Positions 17,523-25,630 of a DNA stretch of 64,000 nt are shown piece by piece; within the stretch, counting starts at the first letter, position 1; each line of letters begins with the position of its first letter. A program made the position numbers and the translations under genes. The notes under the pieces are model-generated. The model was not told the DNA's origin, made no database searches, and was given only the letters and a program-made list of their open reading frames with translations. This DNA comes from CBDFLS01 sp965249185 (GTDB lineage: Bacteria; Chloroflexota; Dehalococcoidia; Lucifugimonadales; Australimonadaceae), in assembly GCA_965249185.1 (NCBI GenBank), contig CBDFLS010000002.1, positions 744,001-808,000 of the forward strand, in the 5' to 3' direction.

Positions 17523-17912
17523 TCACGCCCCTTCGTTCTCAGCGGCCACAACGGACCCAGCGGCCACAACTGGCTCAGCAGCCACAACTGGCTCAGCAGC
17601 CACAACCGGCTCGGCGGCCACAACCGGCTGCTCCCGAAGCACCAGCATGTGTCGGATAACGTCGTCCGCCAGGTTGAGGCTCCGCTCAAGCTCGCCGGTC
17701 TTGGCAGGGTCTAGCTGGAGCTGGGCGAGGTAGAAGTGGCCCTCGGTGTGCTTGCCGATGGTATAGGCGAGCTTCCGGCGCCCCCAGCTACCCTCCTCGG
17801 TCACCTCGCCTCCGCCGTCGGCCAGGACCCGCTCGACGCGGTCGACCACACCCACCACCCGTTCCTCATCGGCCTCGGGGTCCAGCACCATGAGCAGCTC
17901 GTAGCTCCGCAC
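17523..17912 (-). CDS. rpsF: Ribosomal protein bS6 with hexapeptide repeat tail
   Basis: bS6 pairs with bS18 on the 30S platform. The ferredoxin-like core starts at GTG 17912 (VRSYELLMVLDPEADEERV) and contains WGRRKLAYTIGKHTEGHFYLA. Its C terminus carries five tandem PVVAAE-like hexapeptides encoded by 18-bp repeats (17541-17630), the last slightly diverged. A frame upstream of the GTG has no S6 homology. It is the first gene of the operon; a TATAAT lies 37 bases before the start. Confidence 0.95.
   Translation of the reverse strand: MRSYELLMVLDPEADEERVVGVVDRVERVLADGGGEVTEEGSWGRRKLAYTIGKHTEGHFYLAQLQLDPAKTGELERSLNLADDVIRHMLVLREQPVVAAEPVVAAEPVVAAEPVVAAGSVVAAENEGA
17541..17630 (-). repeat. Five 18-bp tandem repeats in rpsF
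   Basis: Five contiguous 18-bp units, on the plus strand AGCGGCCACAACTGGCTC and variants, encode the VVAAEP hexapeptides of the bS6 tail. Two neighbouring units differ by one base, which suggests recent slippage. Confidence 0.9.
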
Positions 17913-17948
17913 TCTTCCTCTCCATAGCCACCGGCAATATGAGGCGTC

Positions 17949-17954
17949 ATTATA
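17949..17954 (-). promoter_or_regulatory. Likely -10 box of the rpsF operon
   Basis: Minus strand GC-TATAAT-GACG, a consensus -10 sequence 37 bases before the rpsF start. No good -35 hexamer is seen at 16-18 bp, so this is a partial promoter call. Confidence 0.45.
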
Positions 17955-18106
17955 GCATGGCCCTTGCCTGGACGCACGTGCGCCCGGACCCCCTAGCGCA
18001 TGGGCGAAAGGACTCGGCCAGCCCAACACCTGGGCGGGGGCTCAAGGGCGCAAGCGAAGTTTGGCGATTGGGACCCCGAATAAGGCTCCCCCTAGCTGAT
18101 GGGGGC

Positions 18107-19351
18107 CTAGAAATCGAGGCCGGGCACCGGGAACCGGGCGGTGAGCTCCATGACCTCCTGCCGCACTGCCTTCTCCACCTGCGAATCGCCTCGGTGGTCG
18201 AGGGTCCGCACGATGAGCTGGCCCACCTTCCGGGCCTCCTCCGCGCCGAAGCCGCGGCTCGTGATGGCCGGCGTGCCCAGGCGCAGCCCGCTGGTGACCC
18301 GGGGCGGCAGGGGGTCGTTGGGGATGGCGTTCTTATTCACGGTGATGTCCACCTTGGCCAGGGCGTCCTCCGCATCCTGGCCGGTGCACTTCAGGGGGGT
18401 CAGGTCCACCAGCATCAGGTGGGTATCGGTGCCGCCGGAGACGATACGCAGCCCCCCGGCCTCCAGGGCCTGGGCCAGGGCGCGGGCGTTCTCGACCACC
18501 TGACGGCCGTACTCCTTGAAGGAGGGCTGAAGCGCCTCGCCGAAGCAGACGGCCTTGGCGGCGATGGCGTGCATCATGGGCCCACCCTGGGTGAAGGGGA
18601 AAACGGCCCGGTCCACGGCCCGGCGATGCTCATCGGTGCAGAGGACCATGGCGCCCCGGGGGCCCCGGAGCGTCTTGTGTGTGGTGGAGGTGATGACCGG
18701 CGCGTGCCCCACCGGGGAGGGATGCACGCCGGCGGCGATGAGCCCGGCGATGTGGGCCATGTCCACCATCAGCGTGGCGCCCACCTCCCGCGCGATCTCG
18801 CCGAAGCGGGCGAAGTCGATGGTGCGCGGGTAGGCGGTGTAGCCGGCCACGATCACCTTGGGCCGGTGCTCCCGGGCCAGCCGCGCCACCTCCTCGTAGT
18901 CGATCCGCTCGCTCTCCCGGTCCACCCCGTAAGCCACGAAGCTGTACAGATTGCCGGAGAAGTTGACGGGGCTGCCGTGGGTGAGGTGACCGCCCTGGTC
19001 GAGCCGCATGCCGAGGACGGTGTCGCCCGGCTTGATGAGCGCGAAGTAGGCCGCCATGTTCGCCTGGGCGCCGCTGTGGGACTGGACGTTGGCGTGCTCC
19101 GCGCCGAAGAGCTCCTTGGCCCGGTCGATGGCGAACTGCTCGGCCACGTCCACGAACTCGCAGCCGCCGTAGTAGCGCCGGCCCGGGTACCCCTCGGCGT
19201 ACTTGTTCGTGAGCGCCGAGCCCTGGGCCTCCAGCACGGCCCTGCTGGTGTAGTTCTCGGAGGCGATGAGCACCACGCTGCGCCGCTGGCGCTGCCCCTC
19301 GTTCTCCAGGACCTTGGCTAGCTGCGGGTCCTGCTCAGCAAGCGCACTCAT
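18107..19351 (-). CDS. glyA: Serine hydroxymethyltransferase
   Basis: Interconverts serine and glycine with tetrahydrofolate, supplying one-carbon units. Landmarks are SENYTSRAVLEAQGSALTNK, YPGRRYYGGCEFVD, VDMAHIAGLIAAGVHPSP, the PLP lysine in TSTTHKTLRGPRG, and SGLRLGTPAITSRGF. 414 residues, normal length. The ATG at 19351 follows AAAGGAG at good spacing; the open frame upstream of it is not conserved. Confidence 0.97.
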   Translation of the reverse strand: MSALAEQDPQLAKVLENEGQRQRRSVVLIASENYTSRAVLEAQGSALTNKYAEGYPGRRYYGGCEFVDVAEQFAIDRAKELFGAEHANVQSHSGAQANMAAYFALIKPGDTVLGMRLDQGGHLTHGSPVNFSGNLYSFVAYGVDRESERIDYEEVARLAREHRPKVIVAGYTAYPRTIDFARFGEIAREVGATLMVDMAHIAGLIAAGVHPSPVGHAPVITSTTHKTLRGPRGAMVLCTDEHRRAVDRAVFPFTQGGPMMHAIAAKAVCFGEALQPSFKEYGRQVVENARALAQALEAGGLRIVSGGTDTHLMLVDLTPLKCTGQDAEDALAKVDITVNKNAIPNDPLPPRVTSGLRLGTPAITSRGFGAEEARKVGQLIVRTLDHRGDSQVEKAVRQEVMELTARFPVPGLDF

Positions 19352-19394
19352 GCCGGCTCCTTTTCGGCCACGGCCTCTTATGGCTGGCACTCAT

Positions 19395-20654
19395 CTAGCT
19401 CGCTTTATCCGGGATGAATGGGGCGCCACGGCCCCCGAAGTGCTTGGTGACCACCAGCTTCCGCCACTGGACCACCCCGATGTCGGTGGGCGAGAGCATC
19501 TCTTTGCTATCCCACCGCTGGTTGGGCATCACGCTGCCGTCCTGGGCCGAGAAGCTATACTCCCCCGCCCAGCGGTAGAAGAGGTTGTAGAGCAGCGTGT
19601 GCCACATCCGCTGGACCCGGTTGCCGGGACGGGTGTAGTGGAAATACCAGACCCGCGTGAGCCAGGGCTCCATCGCCACCACCTGGCGGGTCATCTTGCC
19701 CAGAAAATGGCCGCCGCCGTAGCGGAGCCGGCGCTGGCCGGGCTGCTTCTGCGCGCCGACACGGGTCATGCCGGGCAGGTGCAGGTCGTGGCCCCAGCGG
19801 TCCGGGTCCACGGGCGGCGGAGCCGGCACCCGCGTGAGCGAGAAGAGGGGCAGAAAGAGCCATGCCCACCACCGGCGGAAGCGGTGCTTGGGCCACTTCT
19901 GGCCGTTGGGATAGTGGTCCTGAATAGGGGCCACCGCATTCCTCGGCCCGGTGAAGCTGAGCCCGTTGGGCGTGGCGAAGGGCCTCATCCGGTCCGCCGT
20001 GGAGCGGACCAGGAGGACGGGAGCGCCAAACATCGCCTGGATATCGTCCCGGTGCAGGTAGTTGGCGTGGGAATCGAAGTAGTTCTCCAACGCCACGCAC
20101 CAGTTCGTCCTCCACAAAGTGCGGTCGTTGTAGAGGATGTACGCCTGGGGGTCGAAGAACTCCTCGGGCACGTCCTCCTCGATGGGCGCCGGCTCGGTGT
20201 CCCCGATCCAGGCGAAGACGATCCCCTTCAGCTCCCGCGTGGGGTAGATGTAGGCCTCGGTGCCGGGCTTGCCGCAGATCTTGGAGTCGGGGCCCTCGCT
20301 GAGCACCGCCACGTTCTTGCCGTGCTCGTCGAAGGTCCAGCCGTGGTAGGGGCAGGTGACGGTGCCCTTCCAGTGGCACGTGCCCTCGGAGGGCCGTGCG
20401 CCACGGTGAGGGCAGATGTCCCGGATGGCCACGGGCTGGCCGTGGGCGCCGCGGAAGAGGCAGAGCTCCTCGCCCAGCATCCTGACCTGGACGGGGTGAC
20501 GCTTGGGTATTTTGCGCGCGGCGATGGCGGGGTACCAGTAGTTGCGCAGGCCCATCACGGGGACCAGCGGCCGGATGTCGCCGCTCAGGTCGGGAATGGC
20601 GACGCCCTCGCTCTTGCTCACCGCCCCGCGCGTCACTCCTATGGTTTCGACCAT
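19395..20654 (-). CDS. Rieske non-heme iron aromatic-ring oxygenase, paralogue 1
   Basis: A 419-residue oxygenase alpha-subunit-like protein. The Rieske [2Fe-2S] ligands are CPHRGARPSEG and CPYHGWTFDEHG. The mononuclear iron site is seen as DSHANYLH (H-x4-H after ENYF). The ATG at 20654 follows GGAGGTACAG; three 17-bp repeats lie just upstream. It is flanked by an amidohydrolase and an MFS transporter transcribed in the same direction, suggesting a small catabolic unit. A close paralogue is at 57229-58539. The substrate cannot be predicted; no reductase or ferredoxin gene is adjacent. Confidence 0.9.
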   Translation of the reverse strand: MVETIGVTRGAVSKSEGVAIPDLSGDIRPLVPVMGLRNYWYPAIAARKIPKRHPVQVRMLGEELCLFRGAHGQPVAIRDICPHRGARPSEGTCHWKGTVTCPYHGWTFDEHGKNVAVLSEGPDSKICGKPGTEAYIYPTRELKGIVFAWIGDTEPAPIEEDVPEEFFDPQAYILYNDRTLWRTNWCVALENYFDSHANYLHRDDIQAMFGAPVLLVRSTADRMRPFATPNGLSFTGPRNAVAPIQDHYPNGQKWPKHRFRRWWAWLFLPLFSLTRVPAPPPVDPDRWGHDLHLPGMTRVGAQKQPGQRRLRYGGGHFLGKMTRQVVAMEPWLTRVWYFHYTRPGNRVQRMWHTLLYNLFYRWAGEYSFSAQDGSVMPNQRWDSKEMLSPTDIGVVQWRKLVVTKHFGGRGAPFIPDKAS

Positions 20655-20664
20655 CTGTACCTCC

Positions 20665-20715
20665 AATGCTTCACCGTTGGCAATGCTCCACCATTGGCGG
20701 TGCTCCACCATTGGG
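20665..20715. repeat. Three 17-bp tandem repeats upstream of a Rieske gene
   Basis: Three contiguous units, AATGCTTCACCGTTGGC, AATGCTCCACCATTGGC and GGTGCTCCACCATTGGG, fill the gap between the amidohydrolase stop and the Rieske start. The spacing is too short for independent transcription to be obvious; the function is unknown. Confidence 0.8.
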
Positions 20716-20734
20716 TCCGGGATGGAGCGCTGGG

Positions 20735-22006
20735 CTAGTCTCCGGCCGATGCCGGCTCGGGCGCCGGCGTGGGAGCCGGGACCTGCAGGCCGTAGAAGCG
20801 AGCGCCGTTGTCCACCAGAATTTTGCGCTTGGTCTCATCGCTGAGGTCGCCACGGCCCATGAGCACCTCTATCGGCTCGGCGATGCGATGGTCGTCATGG
20901 GGTATGTCGGAGGCGTAGAGGATGAAATCATCGCCGTACTGGTCCACGATGAAAGGCAACTGCTCCTCGTCCACCTCGGCCTGGACGTAGATCTGGCCGC
21001 GCCTGATGTACTCCTCCGGCATCAGCTCGGACTTGTACGGATTGGGCCTGAAACCGGCCCCCCCTATCTTCGCCTCGTCGACTACGTTGCGCTGGACCTT
21101 TTCCACCACGCGATTCAAGGGCGTCCTGTCCGAGGGCTTGAGCGCGAACTCGCCGAAGCGCTTGACCAGGTAGTCCACCCACCGGGCGCCGTTCTCCATG
21201 AAGCCCACGCGCAGGCTCGGATACCGGTCCAGGAGCCCCGAGCGCACGATGGCGTAGAAGCCCAGCAACTGACTGAAGGCGAAGGGCACCGCCATGGCGT
21301 CGCGGATATTGAAGTACATCTCGTCGAGCCCAGGGCAGGAGAAACCCACGTGGACGCCCACCGGCATGTCCAGCTCCGCCACCGTGGCCCAGATCGGCTC
21401 CAGGTCCGGGTGGTCGAGCTGCTTCGGGCCCACCGTGCCCAGCAGCATGAGCCCCGCGGAGCCCATCGCTCTGGTGCGCCTGATCTCTCGGCACGACTCC
21501 TCGACGTCCCCTGGGTCGATGACCGTGACCCATTTGAGCCGGTCGGGGGCGGCGCTGCTGATGTCGGCCATCCAATCGTTGTAGGAGCGGGCGATGGCGG
21601 CGCCAATGAGCGGGTCGTGGGCCATGGGCCAGCACAGCAACGCCGAGGGGAAGTTCACCTGCACGCCGATCTGCTCGCGGGCGTTCTGCTCCAGCCGGGC
21701 CTCCGCCGAGCGGAACTCCATGGACTCCACGCTGCTCCTGGTCTTCTGCTTGGAGAGGGCGGCGAAGAACTGCTGGTATTGGGGAGATGGGACGCCATTC
21801 TTCGTGACCGGGTTCCCGCCCGTGGCCGATTTCGGGCCGCTGAGCCGAGGGAAGGCGTGGGAATCGATCATGAAGGAGAGGTTGCCCATGGTGTCGGACT
21901 CCACCACGATGGGCCTGCGCCCCGCGTACCTCTTGTCCCAGTACTTCTCCGAAAAGGTGACCTCGCTCTCCTCCACGTGGCCGTCGCAGTCGATTGCTTG
22001 GAGCAT
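20735..22006 (-). CDS. Amidohydrolase-2 family metal-dependent hydrolase
   Basis: 423 residues of the amidohydrolase_2 TIM-barrel family (ACMSD-like decarboxylases and hydrolases). Recognisable blocks are AIDCDGHVEES at the N terminus, SYNDWMADISSAAPDRLKWV, GFSCPGLDEMYFNI, LRVGFMENGARWVDYLVKRF and the C-terminal LYASDIPHDDHR, followed by KRKILVDNGARFYGL. The ATG at 22006 follows GAGGGAGAGCC. A related but disrupted gene sits beside the second Rieske paralogue (54611-56632), so this pairing is recurrent. It may act on a ring-cleavage product, but that is inference. Confidence 0.88.
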   Translation of the reverse strand: MLQAIDCDGHVEESEVTFSEKYWDKRYAGRRPIVVESDTMGNLSFMIDSHAFPRLSGPKSATGGNPVTKNGVPSPQYQQFFAALSKQKTRSSVESMEFRSAEARLEQNAREQIGVQVNFPSALLCWPMAHDPLIGAAIARSYNDWMADISSAAPDRLKWVTVIDPGDVEESCREIRRTRAMGSAGLMLLGTVGPKQLDHPDLEPIWATVAELDMPVGVHVGFSCPGLDEMYFNIRDAMAVPFAFSQLLGFYAIVRSGLLDRYPSLRVGFMENGARWVDYLVKRFGEFALKPSDRTPLNRVVEKVQRNVVDEAKIGGAGFRPNPYKSELMPEEYIRRGQIYVQAEVDEEQLPFIVDQYGDDFILYASDIPHDDHRIAEPIEVLMGRGDLSDETKRKILVDNGARFYGLQVPAPTPAPEPASAGD

Positions 22007-22120
22007 GGCTCTCCCTCTCGTCACCGTACGTACCCACGACTTGCGCCGGGGGCCCCGACAGAACGTCACCAAGCTACCATCGCGCTCGTAAGCCGTCAAT
22101 TCCCGGCGGGCGCGCCCCGG

Positions 22121-23353
22121 CTAGTCCACCGCCATCCGGCGGATGGGCGTCCGCACGACACCGAGCCAGAGCAAGAAGAACAAGCAGATGAGCGCGCCGC
22201 CGGCCAGGGCGTACCGCAGCCCCAGCAGGTCGCCCACCACCCCCATGGGCAGCACCCCGATGAACATGAAGGAGGCCCCGATGGACCAGAGGCCCATGAC
22301 CCTCCCCAGCAGCGCCTGCGGGACCAGGAGTTGCAGCAGCACCGCCCCCAGCGACACGAAGTTCAGGTCCCCCATGCCGGTCAGGAAGAGGAACACCAGC
22401 GTGAGCCCGAACCAGGGGCTGATGGCATAGAAAAAGAGGCCCACGGTGAAGAGGAGTATCATCCCGAGCCAGAGCCAGTTTTTGTGCCTGATGTCCCCCA
22501 AGGAGGCCAGCGCCAGGCTCCCGATCAGCGCGCCAAACCCCACCGCCCCCGTTAGCGCTCCCGCCCGGGCGGGGCCCAGATCCAGCACCTCTTTGGCGAA
22601 AGCCGGCAGCAGGTGGTTATGGGACTCTCCAAAGAAGGCGATGGCAAAACCCAGGACGATGATCGTGAGGACCGCGGGCGAGGACTTCACGTACCGTAAC
22701 GCCTCCATCAGGTCCTGGGCCATGGTGGCGTTCACAACGCCCCGATGACTGGCCACGCCCCGAATAAGCAGGAGCATGAGCGCGCCTATGAGATACAGGG
22801 TGGCGGTGAGATAGAGGGCGGGTCCCAGCCCCAGCCTGTCGATGATGGTGCCGGCCAGCAGCGGGCCGATCATGAACGCCACGTTCATAAGCACAAAGTT
22901 CAGGGCCACCGCGTTCATCACGTCCCGGCGGTCCACCAGGTCGCGGAGCAGCGCCAGGCGGGCGGGTATGCCGAACCCCTGGATCATCCCCACGATGACC
23001 GCGAAGACGTAGATGTGCCAGATACCGGCCAGGTTCGTGAGGACCAGCGTCGCCAGCACGGCGAATGCGACCACCAGCAGAAGCTGGGTGCCCATGAGCA
23101 CCCGCAGCCGGTCCAGCCGGTCGGTCACCACACCCCCAAAGACGAGGAACCCGATCATGGGCAGCCCCTGCAGCGCGACCACCAACCCCAACTGGGAGAA
23201 GGAATCGTCGGTCAGCTCCAGCACCAGCCAGGCCATGGTGAACTGCTGCACCGCCAGCCCGACGGACTGGCCGATGCGGCCGAACCAGAACCACCGGTAG
23301 TTGCGGTGACGCATGGCCCGGAACATGGGGCTATGGCGGCCGGACATGAACAT
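22121..23353 (-). CDS. MFS transporter, MFS_3/enterobactin-exporter-like
   Basis: A 12-helix major facilitator protein of about 410 residues beginning MFRAMRHRNYRWFWFGR, typical of the MFS_3 group. GGVVTDRLDRLRVLMGTQ is the loop 2-3 motif. It probably exports a small molecule. The start is uncertain: ATG 23353, 23347 or 23326 are all in frame, and the ribosome site is weak. It lies between tRNA-Pro and the amidohydrolase-Rieske pair in the same direction. Confidence 0.85.
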   Translation of the reverse strand: MFMSGRHSPMFRAMRHRNYRWFWFGRIGQSVGLAVQQFTMAWLVLELTDDSFSQLGLVVALQGLPMIGFLVFGGVVTDRLDRLRVLMGTQLLLVVAFAVLATLVLTNLAGIWHIYVFAVIVGMIQGFGIPARLALLRDLVDRRDVMNAVALNFVLMNVAFMIGPLLAGTIIDRLGLGPALYLTATLYLIGALMLLLIRGVASHRGVVNATMAQDLMEALRYVKSSPAVLTIIVLGFAIAFFGESHNHLLPAFAKEVLDLGPARAGALTGAVGFGALIGSLALASLGDIRHKNWLWLGMILLFTVGLFFYAISPWFGLTLVFLFLTGMGDLNFVSLGAVLLQLLVPQALLGRVMGLWSIGASFMFIGVLPMGVVGDLLGLRYALAGGALICLFFLLWLGVVRTPIRRMAVD

Positions 23354-23492
23354 TACGTTCACCAACGGCCCACGCCAGCAGCCCCCATGCCAGTAGGCCC
23401 AGAAGAGTGCTCCTGGTTCGCATGGGAAGGAACTGAAGCGGGAGACGCGAGGTAGAGCGGACGGGAGCCGCCAGGGCCCGAGGAGGCCGGGC

Positions 23493-23570
23493 TGGTCGGG
23501 GTGAGTGGATTTGAACCACCGGCCCCCTGCACCCCATGCAGGTGCGCTATCCGGGCTGCGCCACACCCCG
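23493..23570 (-). tRNA. tRNA-Pro (GGG)
   Basis: A cloverleaf can be drawn on the minus strand. The acceptor stem is CGGGGTG/CACCCCG, the D arm GCGCAGCCCGGATAGCGC, and the anticodon stem CCTGC/GCAGG with loop ATGGGGT (anticodon GGG). The T arm has the GGTTCAAATCC loop, and the CCA is encoded at 23493-23495. The C at position 1 is typical for bacterial tRNA-Pro. Confidence 0.95.
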
Positions 23571-23796
23571 ACGAGTCCCAACTGTAGCACAGGGGGACGC
23601 ACGCTTCAAACGCCGGGGCGCCCCAGACGCGCCTCAATTCCACGGGCCGGAGGGCCCATCCACGGGCCTGCGGGCCCACGGGATGCTATACTGCCGGCGA
23701 GAGACAGCGGCGCTACCCCGCACGGGGCCCTGAGCGGCAGGCTCGGGGTCCGTTCGTTGAAACGCGGTGCCGGGCCAACCGGCCAATGGAGCAAGA

Positions 23797-24898
23797 ATGG
23801 AAGAACTGAAGGGCCTGCTGGAGACGCTGGCGGAGCGGATCGCGGGCATCATGGTGCGGCTTTGACGTACCCGCCCAGCAGCGGGAGGCGGAGCACCTGG
23901 AGCGGGACGTCAGCCTGCCGGGCTTCTGGGACGACTCGCGGCGGGCCCAGGCGGCCATGCGCCGGCTGGCGCGGCTCACCGACACCGTCGGCAGGTGGCG
24001 GAAGCTAGAGGAGCGGGTGCGATCCAACCTTGATCTCTTGGAGCTGGCCGTCGAGGAGCGGGACGACAGCCTCGCCGAGGGCCTGGCCCAGGAGTTGGAC
24101 GAGCTGCTCCGGGAGGTGGACCAGCATGAAGTGGACCTGGTCCTCGCCGGAGAGTACGACGACCGCAACGCGCTGATCGCCATCCACGCCGGCGCGGGAG
24201 GCACCGACTCCCAGGACTGGGCGGAGATGCTGCTGCGTATGTACGCCCGATGGGGCGAGCGCAGCGGCTTCCGCTCCGATATCCTGAACCTCTCCCCCGG
24301 CGAAGAGGCGGGGGTGAAAAGCGTCACGCTGGAGATCACCGGCGCCAACGCCTACGGCTACGCCAAGGCCGAACGGGGCGTCCACCGGCTGGTCCGGATC
24401 TCCCCCTTCGACGCCGACCACCTGCGCCACACCTCCTTCGCTCTGGTCGAGGTGCTCCCCGAAGCCGAGGGCGACGTGGATGTGGTCGTCAACCCCGACG
24501 ACCTGCGCACCGACGTGTTCAGGGCCAGCGGCGCCGGCGGCCAGAACGTGCAGAAGAACTCCACGGCTGTGCGGATCACGCACCTGCCCACGGGGTTGGT
24601 GGTGAGTTGCCAGAACGAGCGCTCCCAGCTACAGAACAGAGAGACGGCCCTCAAGATCCTGCGGTCGCGGCTCATGGAGCGGGAGATGGAGCGCCAGACC
24701 CGTGAGCGGGCCCAGCTCAAGGGCGACCACGTGGTCGCTGGGTGGGGCAACCAGATACGCAGCTACGTGCTCCACCCCTACAAGCTGGTGAAGGACCATC
24801 GCACCGACTACGAGAGCTCCAACCCGGACGCCGTCCTGGACGGAGACCTAGACGCCCTCATCCAAGCCTACCTACGCTCCAGCATCGAAAGGGAGTAA
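23797..24898 (+). CDS. prfB: Peptide chain release factor 2, programmed +1 frameshift
   Basis: RF2 terminates translation at UGA and UAA. The first 22 codons (ATG 23797) end at CTT-TGA-C; the ribosome slips +1 at CTT (23860-23862), skips T 23863 and continues from GAC 23864 to the stop at 24898. This is the classical autoregulatory frameshift. The body contains the SPF recognition motif (VRISPFDADHLRHTSF) and the GGQ catalytic motif (ASGAGGQNVQKNSTAVRI). The Shine-Dalgarno-like stimulator is weaker than usual (GGTG instead of AGGGGG). Confidence 0.96.
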
Positions 24899-24952
24899 GC
24901 AGGCCGCAGGCCGCCTTTTCGGGACGAGCACGCGGGAGCGGAGAGGCCTGGC

Positions 24953-25510
24953 CTAGGCTTTTCGGCCGAGAATTCCCAGCAGCTTGTCCTGAGTGCTGGC
25001 GCTCTCGGACACCGGCACCTCGGAGGTGATGGCGCCCCCTGCCCTGAGCCCATCGGTGTGCCCCAGGAAGGCGGCGTAGCAGACCTCCACCAGCTTGGGG
25101 TCCAGCGCCGTTTCCTGGCCCGTGGCCTTGGCCAGGTCCCAGCCGTGGACCAGGGTGTCCATGAACCCGGACATGAGGAACTGTCCGCCGGGCATCTCGC
25201 CGAAGGGTGTCGTGAGGTTCGCCTCCAGGAGGCCGGGCTTGGAGGCGGCCCCCACCACGCTCGCCACGCCCGCATCGTAGGCAGCCACTGGGTCCCCCGA
25301 TGCCGGAGCCGAGGGCTCCGTGCCGGCGAGCACGCTGTGAACGAAACCGGTGCCCCCGACGATGTGGTCCATCAGCGCCTTGACGTTCCACTCGGTGCAT
25401 GGGGTGGCGTCATTCATCTGCTCCGGCTTCACCCCCGACAGCGTGCTCCGGGTCCCCTGGGCCGCCGACAGGTACAGGTCAATCGGATTGGGCATCGCTT
25501 GCTGAGTCAT
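24953..25510 (-). CDS. TIGR03086-family protein (MDMPI/DinB-like fold)
   Basis: 185 residues with the pattern of the TIGR03086/mycothiol-dependent maleylpyruvate isomerase N-terminal family: PIDLYLSAAQGTRSTLSGV, MNDATPCTEWNVKALMDHIV, and FMDTLVHGWDLAKATGQE, with His residues positioned as metal ligands. Characterised relatives in Actinobacteria use mycothiol as cofactor, but most TIGR03086 members are uncharacterised. The ATG at 25510 follows AAGGAGG. It is convergent with prfB. Confidence 0.82.
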   Translation of the reverse strand: MTQQAMPNPIDLYLSAAQGTRSTLSGVKPEQMNDATPCTEWNVKALMDHIVGGTGFVHSVLAGTEPSAPASGDPVAAYDAGVASVVGAASKPGLLEANLTTPFGEMPGGQFLMSGFMDTLVHGWDLAKATGQETALDPKLVEVCYAAFLGHTDGLRAGGAITSEVPVSESASTQDKLLGILGRKA

Positions 25511-25630
25511 CTGTTCCCTCCTTGGCACGGTGTGTGGGGCATGGTGTGCAGAGAGCAACTGTAAGTCTCCGCTTTCAAACACAAAGGATACACGCACTGT
25601 CAAGGGCGCCGCCGCACGAGAAAAGAGGCC

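Noticed and set aside
17939..19321. Long plus-strand frame opposite glyA
   Set aside because: Antisense shadow of serine hydroxymethyltransferase; His/Gly-rich with no domain.
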